Program-made: the position numbers and the translations under genes
Shown: one piece after another, positions 1 to 5,391 of the stretch
Layout of the letters: every line of letters begins with the position of its first letter
Numbering within the stretch: position 1 is the stretch's first letter
Assembly (NCBI GenBank): GCA_023430825.1
Contig: JAEYYL010000190.1
Span: 1-9,065 of the forward strand
DNA length: 9,065 bases
Origin: Verrucomicrobiota bacterium
GTDB taxonomy: Bacteria > Verrucomicrobiota > Verrucomicrobiia > Opitutales > Opitutaceae
Direction: 5' to 3'
Notes under the pieces: generated by a model
The model's input: only the letters and a program-made list of their open reading frames with translations
Databases searched by the model: none
What the model was told of the DNA's origin: nothing

Positions 1-5
1 TCTGC

Positions 6-24
6 GGGGGGCCCCCCCCCCCCC
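6..24. repeat. G6-C13 homopolymer tract
   Basis: Six G (6-11) are followed directly by thirteen C (12-24), just beyond the stop codon of the TPR gene. The tract is non-coding as far as the window shows. Tracts of this kind slip during replication and are also a common site of read or assembly error, so the exact length should not be trusted. Confidence 0.6.
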
Positions 25-42
25 TCCGCCCCCGACTGCCGC

Positions 43-879
43 TCATTTCTCCGTCGTTTCCGCCAGCCGCGCAACGAGCTTTTCCTTCTGTTTCTGCAAA
101 GCCTCCTCGCGAATCGTCGCCAGCAGCGCCCGCGCGTGGTCCGGCTTGCCCTGCAAAATCAACACGTTCGCCGCGTGCAGCCGCATCGTCTCCCGCTCGA
201 CCGCCGTCGGCGCCTTCTCCTCGAGCGCGCCCCACGCCTTCAACGCCGCATCCCAGTCCGGCGGATCGAGGTGATAGAACGATTCTGCGTGACGATACGT
301 GAACTCGATGCGATCCGGCGCGAGCTCCGCCGCCTTCTTGAAGGCCTCGTGAATCGCGCGATCGATCGCCTCCCGCTGCCACTCGCCCGATTTCAGAAAA
401 TCGTCGCGCGCCTCATACAACAGCGTGCCGAGCTGGTAGTGATACAGCGGCTCCTCCGGCGCGAGTTTCACCGCCTCCATGAAATAACTCGCCGCATCCA
501 GCGGCCGGCCTTCCTCCGCGAGATAATTGCCGAGCTGGTTTTTCACCAGCGGCAGATTCGGATCGAGCTGGTTCGCCTTGAGCAACATCGCCGCGCCTTC
601 GCGCCCCTGACCCACCTTGCCGAGCAGATAACCGTAAGTCGCAAAACCCGCCGCCGATTGCGGGTTCTGACGCAAAAACCCCTCGTAGCTCCGGCACAAC
701 CGCTCGATCTGCTGGCGAAAATTCTCCTCGTCGAAATACGGATTGTCCGGCGCCGCCGTCGCCAGCAAATCCCGCTGCCGCTGCGCGAGCTGACGCAACT
801 GCTGGTCCGCCAGCGTCTCGCTCTCCTCCGCCAGCGCCACCGAGTTCACCGCACCCACAGCCAGCACCAACCGCCACAC
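43..879 (-). CDS. exported tetratricopeptide-repeat protein
   Basis: A 278-residue protein if started at the GTG at 879. That start gives a short Sec signal peptide: a basic W-R, the core LVLAVGAV, and a cleavage site near ALA|EE at about residue 17. A G-rich run lies about 9 bases upstream of the GTG. ATG codons at 966 and 1005 extend the frame by 29 or 42 residues, but neither has a Shine-Dalgarno match and both put an Arg-rich stretch ahead of the hydrophobic core. After a Gln/Arg-rich helical segment (about 20-45) come at least four TPR-like helix pairs (about 75-255), with the usual small-residue spacing followed by Leu-Asp-Pro or Leu-Ala-Pro turns, and a Lys/Glu-rich C-terminal helix. 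TPRs are protein-binding scaffolds, so a periplasmic interaction role is inferred. No catalytic motif or specific family was recognised. The gene is divergent from the radical SAM gene. Confidence 0.75.
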   Translation of the reverse strand: MWRLVLAVGAVNSVALAEESETLADQQLRQLAQRQRDLLATAAPDNPYFDEENFRQQIERLCRSYEGFLRQNPQSAAGFATYGYLLGKVGQGREGAAMLLKANQLDPNLPLVKNQLGNYLAEEGRPLDAASYFMEAVKLAPEEPLYHYQLGTLLYEARDDFLKSGEWQREAIDRAIHEAFKKAAELAPDRIEFTYRHAESFYHLDPPDWDAALKAWGALEEKAPTAVERETMRLHAANVLILQGKPDHARALLATIREEALQKQKEKLVARLAETTEK

Positions 880-1096
880 CCAGGCGAACCCCCGCCTCCG
901 CGCGGGCCGGTTCCATTGGCGTCCGCCTGCGTAGCGATCGCGTGTGCCAGAGCCCACCCGCGCCATCGCGCGACTGAAAAGCGATCGAAAAAAGAAAAGC
1001 GTCATCGGGCCGAGTGCGACATCCTCGCCCCGCTCAAGTGCCGGCGCAATCCGCGAACGCACCGTCAGGGTGGGCTTCAGTCCGCCGCTCCGCCCC

Positions 1097-1117
1097 GCCC
1101 CTCGCCCCTCGCCCCTC
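1097..1117. repeat. three tandem GCCCCTC heptamers
   Basis: Three perfect head-to-tail copies of the heptamer GCCCCTC occupy this span in the non-coding region, and the next three bases (GCC) begin a partial fourth. It is a simple microsatellite-like run with no visible regulatory meaning. Confidence 0.6.
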
Positions 1118-1245
1118 GCCTTCCGCCACCCTGCCCGCCGAACTCCACTCCCGCCACGCCCCCCATCAGCGCACCCTGCCTTCTCCCTTAAACTCACTTC
1201 AACCCATCGCTCCATCGTCGCATCCCCCTCCGCGCCGCCCGGCAC

Positions 1246-1268
1246 AATGTCATATAATGTATGACATT
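1246..1268. promoter_or_regulatory. perfect 9-5-9 inverted repeat, candidate operator
   Basis: The arms AATGTCATA (1246-1254) and TATGACATT (1260-1268) are exact reverse complements, separated by the five bases TAATG. It is an AT-rich island in otherwise very GC-rich DNA, and a TATAAT hexamer (1253-1258) lies inside it on the plus strand. That arrangement suits a dimeric repressor covering a -10 element. It lies 139 bases before the radical SAM start and 240 or more bases before the TPR start, so the controlled gene is unclear. The half-site resembles the gammaproteobacterial Zur half-site AATGTTATA at 8 of 9 positions, but Zur sites have a one-base spacer, so the protein bound is unknown. 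Confidence 0.55.
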
Positions 1269-1399
1269 CTCCCCTCCGCCTCGCCTCCGCATTGACCGGA
1301 AACTTTTTTCGTCCGAGTCCCCGCCGGCGCAGCCAGTTACGCTTCACTGGCCCCGGGTTTCGCCGCCGCGTTTGCCGCGCGCGAAAACCCGCCCTCATG

Positions 1400-1413
1400 T
1401 GTTCATGTGAACA
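1400..1413. promoter_or_regulatory. LexA-box-like palindrome TGTTC-N4-GAACA over the start codon
   Basis: The 14 bases read TGTTC-ATGT-GAACA, and the palindrome extends one base each way (GTGTTC...GAACAC, 1399-1414). TGTTC-N4-GAACA is the motif I recall as described for Verrucomicrobia LexA. The GTG start of the radical SAM gene (1407-1409) begins inside the spacer, so bound repressor would cover the translation start and probably the transcription start. A weak -35/-10 pair (TTGCCG at 1372, TCATGT at 1395, 17-base spacer) would place the transcript start near 1407. LexA control is inferred from the motif and the gene's repair-like character. Confidence 0.6.
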
Positions 1414-2486
1414 CACACCCTGCGCCGTCGCCCCCGCGTCCGCCGCCTCCCCACGGACGCGGCGCGAGCATCAACCCGCCGAATCGTTTCCAACAACTCT
1501 ACCTCGCCGCCGATCCCGACTGCCCCGACGACGAACGCCCCCATCCCCGCACGCAGTTTTTCCACGACGCCACCGAATCGCTCCTCACGAAAAACGACAG
1601 CCCCGACGTCGGTTTCGCCTACGGTCTCAACGCCTACCGCGGCTGCGAACACGGCTGCGCCTACTGCTTCGCCCGCCCCTACCACGAATACCTCGGCTGG
1701 AGCAGCGGCCTCGATTTCGAGACGAAAATCCTCGTCAAACTCCGCGCGCCCGAACTCCTCCGCCGCGAACTCACCGCCCCGCGCTGGCAGCCGCAGCCGA
1801 TCGCGATGAGCGGCGCCACCGACTGCTACCAGCCCGCCGAACGCCAGTTTCGCCTCACCCGCCAGTGCCTCGAGGTCTGCGCCGAACTGCGCCACCCGAT
1901 TTTCATCATCACGAAAAACGCCTTGGTCACGCGCGACCTCGACATCCTGCGCGAACTCGCGCGTTTCAACTGCATCGCCGTCCACGTGTCCGTCACTTCG
2001 CTCGACACCGACCTCGCCGGCGAGCTCGAGCCCCGCGCCTCCCGACCCGCCGCCCGCCTCGCCGCCATCCGCGAACTCAGCGCCGCCGGCATCCCGACCG
2101 GCGTCATGGTCGCGCCGATCATCCCCGGCCTCACCGACCACGAAATGCCCGCGATCCTGCAAGCCGCCGCCGACGCCGGTGCGCAGCGCGCCGGCCATGT
2201 CCTGCTCCGCCTCCCGTTCGCCGTGAAAGACATTTTCACTCAATGGCTCGACGACCATGCACCGACGAAAAAGAAACGCATTGTCGACCGCCTCCTCACG
2301 CTCCACGGCGGAAAACTCTACGACAGCCAGTGGGGAAAACGCATGAGCGGCGAGGGCATCTTCGCGCAGCAACTCCACGAACTTTTCCAGGTCACCGCGC
2401 GCCGCGCCGGCCTCAACCACCGCGAGTTCGAACTCGCCTCCGACCACTTCCTCCGCCCCGGCGGACGCCAGCTCGAACTGTTTTAG
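1407..2486 (+). CDS. PA0069-family radical SAM protein (spore-photoproduct-lyase-like)
   Basis: A 359-residue protein. The radical SAM motif is C80-x3-C84-x2-C87 within GLNAYRGCEHGCAYCFAR, the form found in spore-photoproduct-lyase-like proteins, where the three Cys bind a 4Fe-4S cluster that cleaves S-adenosylmethionine. The N-terminal GRGASINPPNRF (residues 17-28) fits the start of PA0069-family members. GTG at 1407 is the only start that keeps it, because no ATG, GTG or TTG lies in frame between 1407 and that motif. No Shine-Dalgarno site precedes it, so the mRNA may be leaderless. The protein ends in QLELF, matching the bacterial sliding-clamp-binding consensus QLxLF. The start overlaps a LexA-box-like palindrome, and a HAD hydrolase gene follows after 64 bases. 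The substrate is unknown. A DNA-repair role is inferred from fold, clamp motif and SOS-type site. Confidence 0.88.
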   Translation: MNTHPAPSPPRPPPPHGRGASINPPNRFQQLYLAADPDCPDDERPHPRTQFFHDATESLLTKNDSPDVGFAYGLNAYRGCEHGCAYCFARPYHEYLGWSSGLDFETKILVKLRAPELLRRELTAPRWQPQPIAMSGATDCYQPAERQFRLTRQCLEVCAELRHPIFIITKNALVTRDLDILRELARFNCIAVHVSVTSLDTDLAGELEPRASRPAARLAAIRELSAAGIPTGVMVAPIIPGLTDHEMPAILQAAADAGAQRAGHVLLRLPFAVKDIFTQWLDDHAPTKKKRIVDRLLTLHGGKLYDSQWGKRMSGEGIFAQQLHELFQVTARRAGLNHREFELASDHFLRPGGRQLELF

Positions 2487-2550
2487 GTCACCGCCCTCGC
2501 CGCCGCGCGCCGGACTTGCCGCACCCCCCGCGACTCCGTCTCATCGCCCC

Positions 2551-3249
2551 ATGCAGCACATCCGCGTCATCGGCCTCGATGCCGACGATACCCTCTGGCA
2601 CAACGAGACCATCTTCGAACGCGTGCACGAACGCTACCGCGCGCTGCTCTCCCATTATCACGACGCCGCCACGGTCGATCGCACGCTCCTCGCCACCGAG
2701 CGTCGCAACCTCGAACTCTACGGCTACGGCGTGAAGGGCTTCACCCTCTCCGCGATCGAAACCGCGATCGAACTCTCCAGCGGAAAAATCCGCGCCGACG
2801 AGATCCGCACCCTCATCGATCTCGGCCGCGCCATGCTCGATCACCCCGTCGAACTGCTCGACGGCGTCGCCGATACCGTCGCCTCGCTCGCGCGCACCCA
2901 CCGCCTGATCCTCATCACCAAGGGCGACCTCCGCGACCAGCAGCGCAAACTCGCCAAGTCCGGCCTCGCCGCACACTTCAGCTTCATCGAGATCGTCTCC
3001 GAAAAAGACCCCGACACCTACGCCACCATCCTGCGTCGCCAGGAAATCGCGCCCGTCGAATTTCTCATGGTGGGCAACTCGCTGAAATCCGACGTGCTCC
3101 CCGTCCTCGAAATCGGCGCCGCCGCCCTCCACGTCCCGTATCACCTCACCTGGATGCTGGAGCGCTCCGACCACGTGCCCGACGCCCCCGGCCGCTTCTT
3201 CCAACTCAGCGCCCTCCGCGACCTCCCCGCGCTCCTGGCGCGCACGTAG
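2551..3249 (+). CDS. HAD-superfamily hydrolase (subfamily IA-like phosphatase)
   Basis: A 232-residue cytoplasmic protein with all four HAD motifs. Motif I is GLDADDTLW, with D10 as nucleophile and D12 as acid/base. Motif II is T123 in LILITKGD. Motif III is K152 in SEKDP. Motif IV is GNSLKSD, with D181 as a probable Mg ligand. A helical cap of about 80 residues lies between motifs I and II, as in the phosphoglycolate-phosphatase/haloacid-dehalogenase group. The lysine after the motif II threonine and the long cap do not settle the substrate, and I assign none. It lies 64 bases after the radical SAM stop on the same strand with no obvious terminator between, so co-transcription is plausible. 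No clear Shine-Dalgarno site precedes the ATG at 2551, but motif I begins at residue 8, so a later start is unlikely. The length is normal for the family. Confidence 0.88.
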   Translation: MQHIRVIGLDADDTLWHNETIFERVHERYRALLSHYHDAATVDRTLLATERRNLELYGYGVKGFTLSAIETAIELSSGKIRADEIRTLIDLGRAMLDHPVELLDGVADTVASLARTHRLILITKGDLRDQQRKLAKSGLAAHFSFIEIVSEKDPDTYATILRRQEIAPVEFLMVGNSLKSDVLPVLEIGAAALHVPYHLTWMLERSDHVPDAPGRFFQLSALRDLPALLART

Positions 3250-3252
3250 TTC

Positions 3253-3389
3253 CGTCAGAGCGTTGCACAAGCCAGTCAGCCGGACTCGGCAGGTAGGCGC
3301 CTGCTTGCCGGCGATTGCTGTCTGACGTGGCTCGCTGCGTGAGCAGCGGGATCGCACACCCTCGCCTGCAAGCAGGCTTGTCTCCTACC
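3253..3389. repeat. composite REP-like palindromic element
   Basis: This non-coding element fills most of the gap between the convergent HAD and DUF3299 genes. The outer arms of its core are GGTAGG...CCTGCTTGCCGGCGA (3292-3314) and the inverted counterpart at 3362-3389, which matches at GGTAGG 6/6 and at the inner 15 bases 14/15. Between them lies a hairpin CTCGCTGC-GTGA-GCAGCGGG (3331-3350) with a GNRA-type tetraloop. CGTCAGA (3253-3259) and TCTGACG (3321-3327) form a further inverted pair. Part of the element recurs at 6126-6156, and its edge seems to recur at the window end, so it is dispersed. Its stems, especially GCCTGC-AA-GCAGGC (3364-3377) followed by TTGTCT, could also act as a terminator between the convergent genes. 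That role is inferred. Confidence 0.75.
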
Positions 3390-3413
3390 CCGAACCGCCA
3401 CCCACCCGCCCCC

Positions 3414-3923
3414 TCAGCCCTTCGCCTCGCCCATCTTCTCGCCCTCGAGCGCGTAGATCCCGGTCATGTAACCGTTCTCGAACATCGCGCCGACCTTCAG
3501 CTCGCCGTAAAACGACACCGGCACGTCCATCAACGCCCGCACACCTTTCGGCATCCGCACCACCACCCATTCGTTCATGTTCGGCACCGCGCCGTAGCAG
3601 CACATCGCCGCGTCCTTCACCAACAGAAATTCCGTCACGAGGCCCTTCTCCATTTTCGTCGGCAGCATGAAGCCCGTTACGATCGCCTTCTTCCCGCTCC
3701 AGCTTTTTACCTCCGCCGGAATCTGTTCCTCGCCCGTCGGCAAGGCGGCATTCGGATCCGCCGCCGCATCGAACGCCGGCGCCACGAAACTGTAATTCGC
3801 CAGCCGGTCGAAACCCAGCCGCAGATAACCGTTCTCCACCTCCGGCGCCGCCGCCGCACGCAGCGAAACCGACGCCAGCAGCCCCAACCCCACGACAAAC
3901 GTCAACAGGCGCGAAAGTTTCAT
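3414..3923 (-). CDS. exported DUF3299 protein, zrmD-like
   Basis: A 169-residue protein with a clear Sec signal peptide: K2/R5, the hydrophobic core LLTFVVGLGLLASVS, and cleavage near AAA|AP at about residues 24-26. The mature part has the layout of DUF3299: a predicted beta-strand segment G-K-K-A-I-V-T-G-F-M-L-P (77-88), then the conserved Cys pair C108-C109 in AAMCCYGAVPNMNEW, and a C-terminal GYMTGIYALEGE. The Cys pair suggests metal binding or thiol chemistry in the periplasm, which is unproven. The frame stays open upstream for many codons, but the ATG at 3923 is the start that yields the signal peptide; an in-frame ATG at 4010 would add an Arg-rich leader. It is last of three minus-strand genes after an ABC permease and ATPase. 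I recall the same partner set in the zinc-responsive Pseudomonas PA4063-PA4066 (zrm) cluster. Confidence 0.82.
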   Translation of the reverse strand: MKLSRLLTFVVGLGLLASVSLRAAAAPEVENGYLRLGFDRLANYSFVAPAFDAAADPNAALPTGEEQIPAEVKSWSGKKAIVTGFMLPTKMEKGLVTEFLLVKDAAMCCYGAVPNMNEWVVVRMPKGVRALMDVPVSFYGELKVGAMFENGYMTGIYALEGEKMGEAKG

Positions 3924-4027
3924 GTGCCCGGGAAACCTGCACACCCCGCGCCCACCGTCAAAAACTTTGCCCGCCCGCCGCGAAATCGCACCGCGCACCG
4001 TCCTCTTCATTCCTCGCCCGTCTCCGC

Positions 4028-5233
4028 TCATGACACCGGCGCCAGCGTCTCCGCCACCGGCGTGCGATACGCCTTCAACGCCGGCACGATCCCGCCCAGT
4101 GCGCACAACGCGATCATCCCGAGCGGACACCACACCAGCACCGGATGCCACTGCGCCACGTCCAGCACCACGCCCGTCTGCGCGCGAATCACGCGCGCCA
4201 CCGTCGCAAACAACCCCGCATAAATCGCCAGCCCCACCCCCGCGCCCAGCGCGCCGATCACCGCCGCCTCGCTCACCACCGCGCCGAAAATCGTCCGCCG
4301 CCGCGCCCCGAGCGCGCGCAAGATCGCCAGGTCGCGCCGCCGCGCACTCATCGAGCTGTAAATGCTCGCCAGCACCGAGCCCGCCGCCACCAGCGCCACG
4401 AGATACGCCACCAGCTCCAGCACGCGATCGAACCACGAAATTTTTTGAAACAGCTCTGCGACGATCGTCCCCACCGGATACGCAAACGTCAGCCGGTTGC
4501 CCTGCTTGTTATACATCATGTCGAGCATGAAGCCCGCCGTCGACGCCCGCAGTTGCACCAGCACCGCGCTCACATCCGTCGCCGCACTCGCCTGATGCCC
4601 GCTCATCGTCTGCAGCCCTTCCAGCGGAATCCAGATCACGCGGTCCGCCGGCGTGTTCGTCGGCTCCAGCACGCCGACCACGGTGAACGTCTCCGCATGC
4701 ACGTTCTCCTCGTCGAAGGTCAGTCCGTGAAACGGATGAAACGTGTCGCCCACCTTCAACTGCAACCGCTCCGCCGCGAAACTTCCCACCACCGCCTCGT
4801 CCTGGTCGCGCGCAAACACCCGCCCGCCCTCCGCCACCGCGAACTTTTTTCCCGCCGCGTATTCCACGTCCGTCAACATCTCCGGCAGCGTGCCGACGAG
4901 CCGGTAACCGCGGAGATTGTCGCCGACCGCGATCGGCATCGCCGTCTTCACCGCCGGGTGACGCTTGATCGCCTCGTAATCGCTCCACGCGATGTTCCCC
5001 GGCGACGCCTCGAGATGAAAAATCGCGTTGAGCACGAGCTGCAGTTTAGATCCGCGCGCGCCGAGCACCGCGTCGAAACCCGTGTTCGCCGACGTAAACG
5101 CCGCCTGCGACTGCACCTTCACCGCCCACACGCACATCAACAGTCCGCACGCCAGCGCGATGCTGCCCGCCGTGACGACCGTCGAGAGCGCATGCTGCCG
5201 CAGCGAGCGATAGATGATCAGCGGGAGAGTCAT
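4028..5233 (-). CDS. FtsX/MacB-type ABC transporter permease, zrmC-like
   Basis: A 401-residue inner-membrane permease. TM1 is at about 17-38, then comes a large extracytoplasmic MacB-type domain (about 39-265), then three C-terminal helices (about 270-292, 318-345 and 365-385) forming the FtsX domain. The cytoplasmic loop SMSARRRDLAILRALGARRR (294-313) is the typical coupling segment that contacts the ATPase. The start at 5233 (MTLPLIIYRSLRQ) is set by GGAGG at 5242-5246, 8 bases upstream. A longer frame from 5269 would begin inside the CTCCAAG repeat and is not credible. Transporters of this shape usually use a mechanotransmission mechanism acting on periplasmic or lipoprotein substrates rather than ordinary transport. 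The gene lies 124 bases after the ATPase and 104 bases before the DUF3299 gene. The substrate is not visible; zinc-related work is inferred from the gene set. Confidence 0.88.
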   Translation of the reverse strand: MTLPLIIYRSLRQHALSTVVTAGSIALACGLLMCVWAVKVQSQAAFTSANTGFDAVLGARGSKLQLVLNAIFHLEASPGNIAWSDYEAIKRHPAVKTAMPIAVGDNLRGYRLVGTLPEMLTDVEYAAGKKFAVAEGGRVFARDQDEAVVGSFAAERLQLKVGDTFHPFHGLTFDEENVHAETFTVVGVLEPTNTPADRVIWIPLEGLQTMSGHQASAATDVSAVLVQLRASTAGFMLDMMYNKQGNRLTFAYPVGTIVAELFQKISWFDRVLELVAYLVALVAAGSVLASIYSSMSARRRDLAILRALGARRRTIFGAVVSEAAVIGALGAGVGLAIYAGLFATVARVIRAQTGVVLDVAQWHPVLVWCPLGMIALCALGGIVPALKAYRTPVAETLAPVS

Positions 5234-5241
5234 GCGGCGCA

Positions 5242-5246
5242 CCTCC
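5242..5246 (-). promoter_or_regulatory. strong ribosome binding site GGAGG of the permease gene
   Basis: The minus strand reads GGAGG-TGCGCCGC-ATG, an 8-base spacer to the ATG at 5233. This fixes the permease start and excludes the in-frame ATG at 5269. The site lies just downstream of the large inverted repeat, so the permease can be translated independently of the ATPase. Confidence 0.75.
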
Positions 5247-5252
5247 GGTGCG

Positions 5253-5391
5253 GAAGCTCCAAGCCCCAAGCTCCAAGCGCCAATGAAACTTCAAACCTCA
5301 AACTTCCAACCCAACCTCCGTCCGCCTCCGCGCAATTGAGCATTGAAGCTTGGAATTTCATTGGAGCTTGGTCCTTGGAGCTTGGAGCTTC
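5253..5391. repeat. 139-bp inverted repeat built of CTCCAAG heptads
   Basis: The left arm (5253-5288) and right arm (5356-5391) are reverse complements at 32 of 36 positions. Both consist of GAAGCTCCAAG followed by degenerate CTCCAAG heptads and then CCAATGAAA. Further inside, CTTCAA-N2-CTCAA (5289-5301) pairs with TTGAGCATTGAAG (5335-5347), shifted by a seven-base insertion. The element fills the gap between the ABC ATPase and permease genes, and its right arm supplies the last ATPase codons and the stop codon. It has no coding capacity of its own. Elements with this heptad are familiar to me from Verrucomicrobia genomes, by recollection only. Its RNA would form a very stable hairpin inside the operon transcript. 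Confidence 0.85.

Larger units (their letters stand above)
880..1406. other. long divergent intergenic region
   Basis: This stretch lies between the divergent TPR and radical SAM genes and holds no gene I can support. Open frames cross it on both strands, but their products are Arg/Pro/Ala-rich low-complexity translations. It contains three tandem GCCCCTC units (1097-1117), a perfect 9-5-9 inverted repeat (1246-1268) and, at the right edge, a LexA-box-like palindrome. If the TPR gene starts at 966 or 1005 instead of 879, the non-coding part is shorter by that much. No convincing sigma-70 promoter pair was found apart from a TATAAT inside the 1246-1268 palindrome. Confidence 0.6.

Noticed and set aside
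1253..1258. TATAAT as a ready-made promoter for the radical SAM gene
   Set aside because: No -35 match lies 16-18 bases upstream and it is about 150 bases from the start codon. It is kept only as part of the palindrome.
1395..2447. 350-codon minus-strand open frame
   Set aside because: It is antisense to the radical SAM gene, with a Glu/Gly/Ala-rich product lacking any domain.
1292..2734. 480-codon plus-strand open frame across the radical SAM and HAD genes
   Set aside because: It overlaps two well-supported genes in another frame and is an Arg/Pro-rich artefact of high GC content.
3924..4436. N-terminal extension of the DUF3299 frame into the permease gene
   Set aside because: The extension is Gly/Arg/Ala-rich and overlaps the permease out of frame. 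The ATG at 3923 starts a proper signal peptide.
5234..5269. Upstream ATG at 5269 for the permease
   Set aside because: It lies inside the repeat arm, and GGAGG clearly serves the ATG at 5233.
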